Shown here: one piece after another, positions 8,226 through 15,968 of the stretch
Layout of the letters: each line of letters starts with the position of its first letter
How positions within the stretch are numbered: the first letter of the stretch is position 1
Source of the DNA: JANMDU01 sp031376455
GTDB lineage: Bacteria > Pseudomonadota > Gammaproteobacteria > Burkholderiales > Burkholderiaceae_C
Assembly: GCA_031376455.1 (NCBI GenBank)
Contig: JANMDU010000084.1
Location: forward strand, 1-27,487
DNA: 27,487 nt
Direction of reading: 5' to 3'
The notes under the pieces: model-generated
Told to the model about the DNA's origin: nothing
Seen by the model: only the letters and a program-made list of their open reading frames with translations
Databases searched by the model: none
Made by a program: the position numbers and the translations under genes

Positions 8226-8759
8226 TTATTTCTTCTTCGTTTCCTTGATCGTGATCTTCTCATCCGAATAACGGATGCCCTTGCCTTTGTAAGGCTCAGG
8301 AGGACGCACGGCTCGGATCTCAGCAGCAATTTGACCAACACGTTGGCGGTCAGCGCCTTTGATAATGATTTCAGTGGGGATCGGTGTGGCAACAGTGATG
8401 CCAGCTGGCATCTCAAAATTAACAGGATGCGAGTAACCCACAGCCAAATTCAATTTGGTGCCGGCAGCGGCGGCTTTGTAGCCCACGCCGACCAAATTAA
8501 GCTTTTTCTCAAAGCCTTTGGTTACACCCACAACCATGTTGTTGACAAGCTGACGCAACGTTCCGCTCATGGCGTTCGCAGCGGCAGAGTCGTTTGCAGG
8601 TGCAAAACTAAGCTTGCCTGCATCGTTTTTTACGTTGACCAATGCGTTGGCTGCAATCGACAGCGAACCACCTGAGCCTTTAACATTGATTTTTTCTGCA
8701 TTCATCGTCACTTCCACGCCGGCTGGCACGGTGACTGGCATTTTTGCTACGCGGGACAT
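8226..8759 (-). CDS. rplF: 50S ribosomal protein L6
   Basis: The 177-residue product opens MSRVAKMPVTVPAGVEVTMN and ends with the conserved RPPEPYKGKGIRYSDEKI. It contains the two L6 repeats (GYSHPVNFEMPAGI in the second). L6 binds helix 97 of 23S rRNA near the stalk base and is needed for factor binding. Length equals the family norm. It is 18 bp from rpsH. Confidence 0.99.
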   Translation of the reverse strand: MSRVAKMPVTVPAGVEVTMNAEKINVKGSGGSLSIAANALVNVKNDAGKLSFAPANDSAAANAMSGTLRQLVNNMVVGVTKGFEKKLNLVGVGYKAAAAGTKLNLAVGYSHPVNFEMPAGITVATPIPTEIIIKGADRQRVGQIAAEIRAVRPPEPYKGKGIRYSDEKITIKETKKK

Positions 8760-8777
8760 ATTTGTTTTCCTTCCCGT

Positions 8778-9173
8778 TTAAGCGACGTAACACAACACTT
8801 CGCCGCCCACGCCCGTGGCGCGTGCTTTGCGATCTGTCATCACGCCTTGCGGTGTGGTCACAATAGCGATGCCCAAGCCATTCATGACTTGAGGGATGCT
8901 GCCCGTGCCTTTGTAGACGCGCAGGCCGGGACGGCTTACGCGCTCCAGCCGCTCGATGACGGGGCGACCGGCGTAATATTTCAAGGCGATTTCAAGCTCA
9001 GACTTGCCATCTACGGTGTTCACTTTGAACCCGTCGATGTAGCCTTCATCTTTCAATACCTGCGCGATCGCTGCCTTGATTTTGGATGCCGGCAGAGATA
9101 CGGTTGTTTTAGCGACCATCTGCGCATTGCGGATGCGCGTCAATAAGTCGGCGATAGGATCACTCATGCTCAT
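8778..9173 (-). CDS. rpsH: 30S ribosomal protein S8
   Basis: The 131-residue protein contains DPIADLLTRIRNAQMVAKTT at its start and the conserved C-terminal GLGIAIVTTPQGVMTDRKAR and GGEVLCYVA. S8 binds helix 21 of 16S rRNA and in E. coli also represses the spc operon. An alternative ATG two codons further in is possible. Confidence 0.98.
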   Translation of the reverse strand: MSMSDPIADLLTRIRNAQMVAKTTVSLPASKIKAAIAQVLKDEGYIDGFKVNTVDGKSELEIALKYYAGRPVIERLERVSRPGLRVYKGTGSIPQVMNGLGIAIVTTPQGVMTDRKARATGVGGEVLCYVA

Positions 9174-9191
9174 ATTCGTTTTCCTTTTCGC

Positions 9192-9497
9192 TTACCAGCT
9201 GGCTTTGGTCATGCCGGGAATTTCACCAGCAAAAGCCATCTCGCGCACTTTCATGCGACCCAAGCCAAACTGGCTGTAAGTGCCGCGGGCGCGGCCTGTG
9301 ATACCGCAGCGGTTACGCTGGCGGTGCGGATTGGCATTGCGTGGCAACTTGTTTAAGCCCAGACGCGCAGCCATTTGCTCTTCGGGTGATTTGCTCACAT
9401 CAGAAGCAGTTGCCTTGAATTCAGCATACTTCTTTGCGAACTTGGCAGCCAGTTTGTCGCGCTTTAGTTCGCGCTGGATGAGTGCAGCTTTAGCCAT
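9192..9497 (-). CDS. rpsN: 30S ribosomal protein S14 (zinc-free type)
   Basis: The protein is 101 residues from the ATG at 9497, supported by AAGGAGAG upstream; a longer in-frame extension overlaps rplE and lacks family similarity. It has LNKLPRNANPHRQRNRCGIT and YSQFGLGRMKVREMAFAGEI, the C-terminal S14 signature. The CXXC pairs of the short zinc-binding form are absent, so this is the long zinc-independent version. S14 lies in the head of the small subunit and is a late assembly protein. Confidence 0.97.
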   Translation of the reverse strand: MAKAALIQRELKRDKLAAKFAKKYAEFKATASDVSKSPEEQMAARLGLNKLPRNANPHRQRNRCGITGRARGTYSQFGLGRMKVREMAFAGEIPGMTKASW

Positions 9498-9507
9498 GTG
9501 ACTCTCC

Positions 9508-10047
9508 TTAGTTCTTAAACGGGAAGCGGAAGCCAGTGAGAAGCGCTTTGCACTCATCATCGGTCTTTGCTGTCGTCGTGATGCTGATATTGAGACCACG
9601 CACGGCGTCAACCTTGTCGTACTCAATTTCAGGAAAAATGATTTGCTCTTTCACGCCGATGTTGTAGTTGCCACGGCCATCGAAAGCTCGACCTGACACG
9701 CCACGGAAATCGCGCACACGAGGAAGTGAAATCGTGATGAAACGATCTAAGAATTCATACATGTGCTCGCCGCGCAGCGTAACCATACAACCAATTGGCA
9801 ATTCTTCGCGGATTTTGAAACCAGCGATCGCCTTGCGAGCCTTAGTGACGACTGGTTTTTGGCCAGCAATTTTCGTCATGTCGCCCACGGCGTTGTCCAT
9901 AACTTTTTTGTCTGCGACTGCTTCGCCGACACCCATGTTCAAGGTGATCTTGGTGATGCGAGGAACTTGCATGACAGACTTGTAGCCAAATTTCTCCATC
10001 AACTGGGGAACGACTTTTTCTGTGTAGTGTTGTTTAAAACGTGCCAT
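9508..10047 (-). CDS. rplE: 50S ribosomal protein L5
   Basis: The 179-residue product carries L5 signatures: MQVPRITKITLNMGVGEAVA near the N-terminus and LPRVRDFRGVSGRAFDGRGN in the middle. It binds 5S rRNA and contacts P-site tRNA and S13. Length matches E. coli L5 exactly. It is 10 bp from both rplX and rpsN. Confidence 0.99.
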   Translation of the reverse strand: MARFKQHYTEKVVPQLMEKFGYKSVMQVPRITKITLNMGVGEAVADKKVMDNAVGDMTKIAGQKPVVTKARKAIAGFKIREELPIGCMVTLRGEHMYEFLDRFITISLPRVRDFRGVSGRAFDGRGNYNIGVKEQIIFPEIEYDKVDAVRGLNISITTTAKTDDECKALLTGFRFPFKN

Positions 10048-10057
10048 GATTTATTCC

Positions 10058-10375
10058 TTAGGCTGCTTTGATCTCAGCGCCGCTGGATTTGTAAATACGA
10101 ACTTTTTTGTCGCCTTCTACCTTGATGCCAACGCGATCAGCTTTACCAGTCGCGCCATTGAAAATCGCCACGTTGGATTGGTGAATCGGCATGGCCTTTT
10201 CAACAATGCCGCCCGTCGTATTTTTCAGCGGGTTAGGCTTGGTGTGCTTTTTGACGAGGTTGATGCCATCGATCAGCAGATGCGTTTCATCTTTGCGGGA
10301 AGTAATCTTGCCGCGCTTACCTTTGTCTCGGCCTGCGAGGACGATGATTTCATCGCCTGTGCGAAGTTTTTTCAT
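10058..10375 (-). CDS. rplX: 50S ribosomal protein L24
   Basis: The 105-residue product begins MKKLRTGDEIIVLAGRDKGK with the KOW motif typical of L24, and contains GINLVKKHTKPNP followed by GGIVEKAMPIHQSNVA. L24 is an early assembly initiator bound near the tunnel exit. It is the second gene of this transcription unit, 11 bp after rplN. Confidence 0.98.
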   Translation of the reverse strand: MKKLRTGDEIIVLAGRDKGKRGKITSRKDETHLLIDGINLVKKHTKPNPLKNTTGGIVEKAMPIHQSNVAIFNGATGKADRVGIKVEGDKKVRIYKSSGAEIKAA

Positions 10376-10386
10376 GGTTAGCCTCT

Positions 10387-10755
10387 TTACAGGACTTCAG
10401 GAGCCAAGGACACGATCTTCATGAACTTCTCTGTGCGGAGCTCACGGGTCACGGGGCCGAAGATGCGGGTGCCGATAGGCTCCAGCTTGGCGTTAAGCAA
10501 CACAGCTGCGTTGCCATCGAATTTAACCAGCGAGCCATCGCCACGGCGAATACCCTTAGCTGTTCGCACCACAACTGCGTTGTAGATTTCGCCTTTTTTG
10601 ACGCGACCACGAGGAGCAGCTTCTTTGATGCTCACTTTGATCACATCGCCCACGGATGCATAGCGTCGCTTGGAGCCACCGAGCACCTTAATACAAAGCA
10701 CGGATTTTGCACCCGTGTTGTCAGCGACATCGAGTCGAGATTCAGTTTGGATCAT
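10387..10755 (-). CDS. rplN: 50S ribosomal protein L14
   Basis: The 122-residue protein opens MIQTESRLDVADNTGAKSVL and contains GDVIKVSIKEAAPRGRVKKG and RIFGPVTRELR, diagnostic of L14. It contributes to intersubunit bridges with 16S rRNA. It is the first gene of the unit in this window. rpsQ, which usually precedes it, is replaced upstream by an unrelated gene, and a promoter lies ~170 bp before the start. Confidence 0.99.
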   Translation of the reverse strand: MIQTESRLDVADNTGAKSVLCIKVLGGSKRRYASVGDVIKVSIKEAAPRGRVKKGEIYNAVVVRTAKGIRRGDGSLVKFDGNAAVLLNAKLEPIGTRIFGPVTRELRTEKFMKIVSLAPEVL

Positions 10756-10970
10756 TGTCTTAATCTTCCCAACTTGACTCCGACTGTTTGAACTATTTCA
10801 AACCATCGAAACCAGTCTTGGGCCCGTCGCTAGCTTATTTGATTTCTCAAACTAACTACCGTTTGGGCAGGATGTGCTCATTACCTAACGATGAATTATC
10901 TTTAAGCGATTTGAGCGAAGCCTTGAATTATGCCACAAATTTCCGGCTGCCGTCAAACGATACGTGTGAG
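10756..10970 (-). promoter_or_regulatory. Promoter and leader of the rplN-led ribosomal protein operon
   Basis: On the minus strand TTGACG (10951-10956) and CATAAT (10927-10932) are separated by 18 nt, matching sigma70 at 5 of 6 positions each. The expected start is near 10919, giving a leader of about 160 nt. The leader contains a TTTGAA-ATAG-TTCAAA hairpin (10787-10802). The promoter sits immediately after the stop of the FecR-domain gene, so the operon need not rely on upstream read-through. Confidence 0.75.
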
Positions 10971-12464
10971 TTAAGTGCCGCCGCCTGTTGCCGGACGCAA
11001 CACGACTGCGCCAGTCACTGTGCCGATACCCGAAGAAAAGCCATATTGCGCGCCAACGCGGGCGTTACCCGTGCCAAACACAGCGCCTTGGATTGCATCA
11101 CCGTAGGGGATCGTGCCTGTGCAAACGTTCGCGCAAGCTCCCGCCGAACTACTGATGGTGGATGAGAAGCCGAGAAAGCCTACTCCGCTGTATTGATTCG
11201 CACTGCCCGAAATACTAAATGTCTGACCATTCAGTGGAATCGCTAGGTTGTAATTCAAACTACCACTGCTTGCGCCCGGAAAGTTGATTTGCATGTTGCC
11301 GGTGACTGAGTTGGACGCACCCAAAACCACCACCATGCCTGAGCTTGGGTTGATCGCCACGGGCGCTGTAGATCCGAAGACATCGTAATTGCCGACAATG
11401 GGGACTGCCGCTCCCGGTGCGCCTGCGATATAGGTGAAATGGGTGAGGTTGGTGACGTTGCCGGAGACATTTTTGACACCTGCATCCCAGCGGCCCCAGG
11501 CAACGATGCCATCCGCATCAAATTCAACCACATTAGGCGCACTGGTAGAGAACATCAAGGATTGGCTGCCGTCTGAATACGATAAGAGCCGGCCTTGGGC
11601 ATCAAAACTTAAAGAACCACCGATCAAACCTGCGGCGATTCCGCTTGAATAATTCGCATCTGTCCAGACACCGCCTAGCCCTGTAACGCCGGGCGGTAGG
11701 GGGATCGGCACTCCTGCTGGTGGCGTGATCTCAATGGGTGGCGATCTTTCTACGAAGCTGGCAACTTCGATCTCGCGCCCAGCTGGCTGTGGGGCAAGCG
11801 CGATTACGCTGGGTGCTTGAGTGGGTTGCAATAACGGCGCGGTGGAGATTCGCACGGGCAAAGTGCTTACATTGGCTGCAAAGCCGCTTTGCATGGCAGC
11901 CAAATCTAGGCAGCCGGCTTGGGTACACAGTGCGATTTCACCCTCGCTGACGCGCACGCGTGTCCCGTCGTCTTCGCTGGTGGCGGAAAAGCCTGTGCCA
12001 CGAATGCCTACGGTGGCGGTCGCGGTTTGCAAGCGGTAATTTTGCTTCGAAGATCGGCCAATCAGGCCAGTCACTGTACGCAAACCGCCGCGCACTAAGC
12101 TCATGAAACCGCTCTCAGATTCCGTGGCGCTGGCAACGCGGTAATTGTCGAGGCGCAATGTGGTGTCGTTTTGCAAGGAGATAAACGCACCATCGACCAT
12201 GCGCATTTGCGCTCGGCCGGATTGCGTTTCAATCGTCTCTCCGTTGTTGACGACTGTGCCGCGCTGTGCGATTCGGCTCGCGCCTGCTGCTGAGCGAACG
12301 GCAACGCTGCCCTGCACGAATTCAAGCGTAGCTGCGGGTAAGGCGGGCGGGCTAGACGCCGTACTCTGCGCCCAAGCACTTGCGCTGATGGTCAGCAGCA
12401 CTGCCAAGCTGATGGGATGACGGATCAGCACAGATGTGTTGGTGTGAGGATAATTTTTATGCAT
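10971..12464 (-). CDS. Exported FecR-domain protein with a Slam-substrate-like C-terminal barrel domain
   Basis: The 497-residue protein has a signal peptide (about 1-32, ending SASAWAQ; no lipobox Cys). A FecR domain covers about 45-185, with FVQGSVAVR, an NNGETIETQSGRAQM stretch and TATVGIRGTGFSA. A Pro-rich linker lies at about 240-262. The ~230-residue C-terminal region is Gly/Ser/Asn-rich and beta-like. Its end (AIQGAVFGTGNARVGAQYGF, then VTGAVVL) resembles the closing strands of TbpB/HphA-type barrels recognised by Slam translocons. That resemblance is recalled, not computed. AAAGG sits 6 nt before the ATG. The gene is 61 bp downstream of the Slam-like gene, likely co-transcribed. No sigma factor or TonB receptor is nearby, so a classical iron-signalling role is unlikely. 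The substrate role is inferred. Confidence 0.7.
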   Translation of the reverse strand: MHKNYPHTNTSVLIRHPISLAVLLTISASAWAQSTASSPPALPAATLEFVQGSVAVRSAAGASRIAQRGTVVNNGETIETQSGRAQMRMVDGAFISLQNDTTLRLDNYRVASATESESGFMSLVRGGLRTVTGLIGRSSKQNYRLQTATATVGIRGTGFSATSEDDGTRVRVSEGEIALCTQAGCLDLAAMQSGFAANVSTLPVRISTAPLLQPTQAPSVIALAPQPAGREIEVASFVERSPPIEITPPAGVPIPLPPGVTGLGGVWTDANYSSGIAAGLIGGSLSFDAQGRLLSYSDGSQSLMFSTSAPNVVEFDADGIVAWGRWDAGVKNVSGNVTNLTHFTYIAGAPGAAVPIVGNYDVFGSTAPVAINPSSGMVVVLGASNSVTGNMQINFPGASSGSLNYNLAIPLNGQTFSISGSANQYSGVGFLGFSSTISSSAGACANVCTGTIPYGDAIQGAVFGTGNARVGAQYGFSSGIGTVTGAVVLRPATGGGT

Positions 12465-12476
12465 TTTCGACCTTTA

Positions 12477-12517
12477 GTCGTTACAGATATTGCGCAGAGT
12501 GCTATGAAATAGATAGT
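12477..12517 (+). repeat. Dispersed 41-bp repeat, copy 1 (intergenic)
   Basis: This copy matches the shared layout N6-N8-TGCGC-N4-TGCTAT-N7-ATAGt in the 3' half (TGCGCAGAGTGCTATGAAAT). The first six positions have diverged from GCCGGC. It lies between the Slam-like and FecR genes and shares TGCGCAGAGTGCTAT exactly with copy 4. Confidence 0.65.
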
Positions 12518-12525
12518 AGATTAGA

Positions 12526-13878
12526 TTAAAAATCTAATCGCGCGATAGCGCCAATTTGTGTGCGACGCATGTCGTACACATCAAAGTTGCTGTTGCGTTG
12601 TGTCCAGTTGAGTTGCGGTGTGAGGCGCCATTGGCCATAGGAGCTTGGTGCAAATTGGTAGTGCATTCCTAGAGCCAAATCAAGTTGGCGATCGCGGCGT
12701 TTGCCAAGAAACACGAAATCGTTGGCGCGGTGTTTGCGTGTTTCAAGTCCCAAATTGGCAAACAAACGCATCTGCTGCGACAGAGCATGCTCCCCGCCAA
12801 CGCGCAAACCCATGAGTTTGTAGCCAAATTCAGCGCCAGCCGCTTGGTCTGCCTTCTCACCACCGAGCGTTAAGCCGAGGTACGCGCTGGTTGCGGGGGA
12901 GAGCGACATGCCCCATGCGCCACCGATCACGCTGCGGCGACCATCTCGCAAGCTCTGACTGGGGTAGTCGATGTTGGCAAGTTGCATAAAGCCCATGAGC
13001 TGGTTGGCGCTGCTCAGGCTATGGACGATTTGACCTGTGAGCCCTGAAGTTTTGCGGTACTGTTGACCATTGAGACTGAGGCTGGCCAGATTGAGCGACA
13101 GACTGTAACGCGTGGCAGCGGAGGTGTGGGCGATGCCGATGCTACCGTCGATGCTGCTGGTATCCAGCGTGGTTTCACTCAAGGGTCGCGTGGTGCGCCA
13201 ACCCATTTGGGCATTCAATTCGGTGGCTGGACTGAGAGCGTGCGTATAGGCGACACCGGTGGCCAGTTGTAAGGCGACATCGCCGCGTTGCTGTGAGGCA
13301 GGCGCTAACGCAAAAACTGCTCCGCCCAAAGCGGGCACAGCAAATCCACTGATATTGGGCCCGCCACTCACATTGCTGTCTGCCCCAACACCTGCCTCGA
13401 CATAAAAACGCAGCGGTTTGGGCGAGGCCTTCTCCAAATCTGAAAGCAGTCTCGCCACGCTGGCTCTGGCCTCTGGCGGCACGTCCTTAGCCAACTGGAC
13501 TTGGGCAAGCTGCGTTTTGGCCGTGTCCGTCTCGCCTGCAGCAATGTAAGCCCTTGCCAACTCTGCGCGCGCTAAGCTGTTGCCTGGTTGTACAGCGAGC
13601 ACACGCTCAAAAGCAAATATCGCTTGGGTGACGCGCCCTGAATCCAGTGCAGCCACGCCCAGCAAATAATCAAGATCAGCTTGTCCGGCGCGGGCACTTT
13701 CTTGGGGTGCGAGCAGTTGATAGGCCTGCGCAGCTTGCTTAGCCGCTATCAAACCTTGTGCACTTTGCAGCAAGGCATCCTGAGCAAGTACACATTGCCA
13801 CGCGAGGAGCAAGGTAGCGCCTGTGACTATGCGGCGTGCGCGACGCGGCGAGGTGATTTGATTTATTTTTTTGCACAT
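12526..13878 (-). CDS. TPR plus outer-membrane beta-barrel protein, Slam (DUF560)-like
   Basis: The 450-residue product has a signal peptide (RRARRIVTGATLLLAWQCVLAQ) followed by TPR-like helices at about 40-145 (YLLGVAALDSGRVTQAIFAF, LARAELARAYIAAGETDTAK). From about 160 to the end, alternating amphipathic strands form a probable outer-membrane barrel ending in Phe (RLDF). TPR plus barrel at this size is the architecture of surface lipoprotein assembly modifiers, which move partner proteins to the cell surface. The ATG at 13878 is chosen because GAGG lies 5 nt upstream; a TTG at 13896 and an ATG at 13881 are alternatives. A candidate promoter is TTGCAA (13922-13927) and TAATTA (13900-13905), 16 nt apart. 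It precedes the FecR-domain gene, its probable client. Another TPR-porin function is possible. Confidence 0.7.
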   Translation of the reverse strand: MCKKINQITSPRRARRIVTGATLLLAWQCVLAQDALLQSAQGLIAAKQAAQAYQLLAPQESARAGQADLDYLLGVAALDSGRVTQAIFAFERVLAVQPGNSLARAELARAYIAAGETDTAKTQLAQVQLAKDVPPEARASVARLLSDLEKASPKPLRFYVEAGVGADSNVSGGPNISGFAVPALGGAVFALAPASQQRGDVALQLATGVAYTHALSPATELNAQMGWRTTRPLSETTLDTSSIDGSIGIAHTSAATRYSLSLNLASLSLNGQQYRKTSGLTGQIVHSLSSANQLMGFMQLANIDYPSQSLRDGRRSVIGGAWGMSLSPATSAYLGLTLGGEKADQAAGAEFGYKLMGLRVGGEHALSQQMRLFANLGLETRKHRANDFVFLGKRRDRQLDLALGMHYQFAPSSYGQWRLTPQLNWTQRNSNFDVYDMRRTQIGAIARLDF

Positions 13879-14035
13879 CATCGCCTCATTTTGCAACCTT
13901 AATTACAAGTCGTAAAGCGTTTTGCAAGTCGAGATTTGTGAATTTGGTCACTTGTTAGCCACATATATACGACATACTCATCACAACGTATTAAACAGGC
14001 GAGACTTCTCGCGCCACTCATCATAGGCAGCCAGA

Positions 14036-15109
14036 ATGAATGACAGCATCTCATCGCAGCAGTCTATGGCTGCTGATACACCCCCCAAAACCGTGAGTTT
14101 GGCGCTACAGGGTGGTGGCTCGCATGGGGCGTTTACTTGGGGCGTATTGGATGTGTTGCTTCAAGATGGCCGTTTGCACATCGATGGCATCAGTGGAGCG
14201 AGCGCAGGAGCTATGAATGCTGTGTTGCTCGGGCAGGGGTTTGCCCAGCATCCCGGTGATCCAGCGGCAGCTCGGGAGGCCGCAAGGCAGGCGCTGGCTC
14301 AGTTTTGGCGCAAAATCGCGCAAATGGGTGAGGCCAGCAAGCTGCAGCGCGGATGGGCACAAATGTGGCTGGCCGGTTGGCAGATGAGCGCCGGGGCGCT
14401 TGCGCCGAATCAATTTAACCCCACGGATATCAATCCGCTGCGCAACCTACTGGCCGATAGCATCGATTTCAAGCAACTGGCCAAGCTCAACACACCGCAA
14501 ATTTATGTCAGCGCCACGCATGTCAACACCGGTAAAGCTGAAATTTTCTCAGGTGAGCGCCTCGGCGAGAGCGCCGTGATGGCCTCGGCTTGCTTGCCGA
14601 TGATGTTTCGCGCGGTGGAGATAGATGGCGAGCATTATTGGGATGGCGGCTACAGCGGCAATCCTGCGCTGCATCCGCTGATTTACCGCTGCCATGCCAG
14701 CGACATCGTGCTGATTCAAATCAATCCGATTGAGCGCAACACCGTGCCCACGACGGCTGAGGACATCTCCGACCGCATCAATGAGCTGACGTTTAACGCC
14801 AGCTTGCTTGGGCAGATGCGCTCGATTGATTTCGTCAACCGCTTGATTGCCAAAGGCCATCTGACGCCTGAGCGTTATCGCACCATGCACCTGCACCGCA
14901 TCGATGGCGGCGAAGCTCTGGAGGCCTATCCGGCATCTAGCAAATCTGCGCCTGATGGCAAGCTGATCGAAGCGCTTTTTGAACTTGGGAAACAATGCGG
15001 TGAGCGTTGGCTCAAAAAGCACTATGACGAAGTAGGCATCAAGAGCAGCATCAATATCAGTAAAGATTATCTGGACGACATGCGACTAGGTCATCCATCG
15101 GATCGCTGA
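14036..15109 (+). CDS. Patatin-like phospholipase family protein
   Basis: The 357-residue protein has the patatin signatures: an oxyanion GGGSHGAF loop at about 26-33, the nucleophile elbow GASAG with Ser56, and the catalytic Asp203 in WDGGYSGNP. The family hydrolyses acyl esters of phospholipids or related lipids with a Ser-Asp dyad. There is no clear signal peptide or membrane span, so it is probably cytoplasmic or peripheral, of the RssA-like bacterial group. It is divergent from the Slam-like gene with a 157-bp shared upstream region. A terminator follows at 15159-15179. The substrate is unknown. Confidence 0.9.
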   Translation: MNDSISSQQSMAADTPPKTVSLALQGGGSHGAFTWGVLDVLLQDGRLHIDGISGASAGAMNAVLLGQGFAQHPGDPAAAREAARQALAQFWRKIAQMGEASKLQRGWAQMWLAGWQMSAGALAPNQFNPTDINPLRNLLADSIDFKQLAKLNTPQIYVSATHVNTGKAEIFSGERLGESAVMASACLPMMFRAVEIDGEHYWDGGYSGNPALHPLIYRCHASDIVLIQINPIERNTVPTTAEDISDRINELTFNASLLGQMRSIDFVNRLIAKGHLTPERYRTMHLHRIDGGEALEAYPASSKSAPDGKLIEALFELGKQCGERWLKKHYDEVGIKSSINISKDYLDDMRLGHPSDR

Positions 15110-15125
15110 ACATGACGTGCTAAAT

Positions 15126-15166
15126 GCTATTAAAAACATAGCGTTTTGCGCATCATATACGCCGGC
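15126..15166 (-). repeat. Dispersed 41-bp repeat, copy 2 (intergenic, minus orientation)
   Basis: Read on the minus strand, this copy has GCCGGC, 8 nt, TGCGC, 4 nt, CGCTAT, 7 nt, ATAGC with no gaps against the others. On the plus strand the inner GCTAT/ATAGC ends form a small hairpin. It lies just after the patatin-like gene, and its GCCGGC end contributes to a terminator stem. Confidence 0.8.
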
Positions 15167-15179
15167 AAAAGGCGTTTTT
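15159..15179 (+). terminator. Terminator of the patatin-like gene, partly built from repeat copy 2
   Basis: ACGCC (15159-15163) pairs with GGCGT (15171-15175), with a GGCAAAA loop and a TTTTT run at 15175-15179. It lies 50 bp after the patatin stop codon. Confidence 0.6.
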
Positions 15180-15183
15180 CTTA

Positions 15184-15212
15184 AAATTTCGCGCACAACA
15201 TGCGCGAAATTT
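15184..15212 (-). terminator. Hairpin between convergent genes, likely dsbA terminator
   Basis: A perfect 12-bp stem AAATTTCGCGCA/TGCGCGAAATTT with a 5-nt loop starts immediately after the dsbA stop at 15214. The stem foot supplies a short T run in either direction, so it can act on both strands. The U-tract on the minus strand is weak. Confidence 0.6.
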
Positions 15213-15213
15213 A

Positions 15214-15864
15214 TTAACGGCCTTTTTTGACTTCTGTAATCAAAAAGTCGGTGATCTGCAGGGCGCGCTCCATGCTTTGCGCCAGAGCGCCATCGGTGTA
15301 GAAGCGCCCCGCGATGCCCATGGCAGGCACACCACTGACTTTGAAATCATTTTGCAGCTTTGCAGCCCGCGTTGCCTTGGTTTGCACGGCAAACGAATTG
15401 TAGAGATCGTCAAATTTTTTCTTGTCCACGCCCTGTGTCACTATCCAATCGCCTATGGCCGCTTGATTGGTGAGCTGGCGCTTGTCAACGTGAATCGCGT
15501 AAAACACTTTCTTATGCAGCTCTTCGACCTTGCCCATGGCCTCCAGCGCGTAAAACAAGCGTTGCTGGGGCACAAAATCATCGCGGAAAGCCACGGGCAC
15601 GCGACGCAAGCTCACATCTTTAGGCAGTTTGGCGACCCATTGCTCCAGACGTGGCTCAAAGGCATTGCAATGCTGGCAGTTGTACCAAAAAAACTCCACG
15701 ACCTCCACGCGGCCAGCCGCCGTGTCGCTGGGCACACGTTTGTCCAGCGCGACATAGTCTGCGCCCTCTTGATAGCGGCTTTGCGCAAAAGAGACGGCGG
15801 GCAAGACGGTAGCAGAGGCAACGCCAATAGCGCTGGCAGTTTGGATCAGTTGGCGACGAAACAT
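15214..15864 (-). CDS. dsbA: DsbA-family thiol:disulfide oxidoreductase with CQHC active site
   Basis: The 216-residue protein has a signal peptide (ending VSFAQS at about 29) and a thioredoxin-fold DsbA domain. The active site is C63-Q64-H65-C66 in FFWYNCQHCNAFEP; the usual DsbA dipeptide is Pro-His. A cis-Pro loop, SGVPAMGIAG, is present. DsbA oxidises cysteine pairs of exported proteins in the periplasm and is reoxidised by DsbB. Ser-rich N-terminal and overall length match the Burkholderiales form. It follows argS and the SPOR gene on the same strand; GGAG lies 8 nt before the ATG. The CQHC is read directly from the codons TGC CAG CAT TGC. Confidence 0.92.
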   Translation of the reverse strand: MFRRQLIQTASAIGVASATVLPAVSFAQSRYQEGADYVALDKRVPSDTAAGRVEVVEFFWYNCQHCNAFEPRLEQWVAKLPKDVSLRRVPVAFRDDFVPQQRLFYALEAMGKVEELHKKVFYAIHVDKRQLTNQAAIGDWIVTQGVDKKKFDDLYNSFAVQTKATRAAKLQNDFKVSGVPAMGIAGRFYTDGALAQSMERALQITDFLITEVKKGR

Positions 15865-15968
15865 GGGGAAATCTCCGGATTCAAATGATGCGATAGTGAT
15901 TCAACGCGGTTGATACTAAGCAGGCTGACAAAGTTCCAATCAGTGTGGGCAGTATGTTCGTGAGGGAT

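Noticed and set aside
9498..9626. N-terminal extension of rpsN
   Set aside because: It overlaps rplE, lacks S14 similarity, and the internal ATG at 9497 has a strong ribosome site.
10971..12464. FecR-domain protein as an anti-sigma regulator of iron uptake
   Set aside because: It has a cleavable signal peptide and no cytoplasmic anti-sigma part, and no ECF sigma factor or TonB-dependent receptor is nearby.
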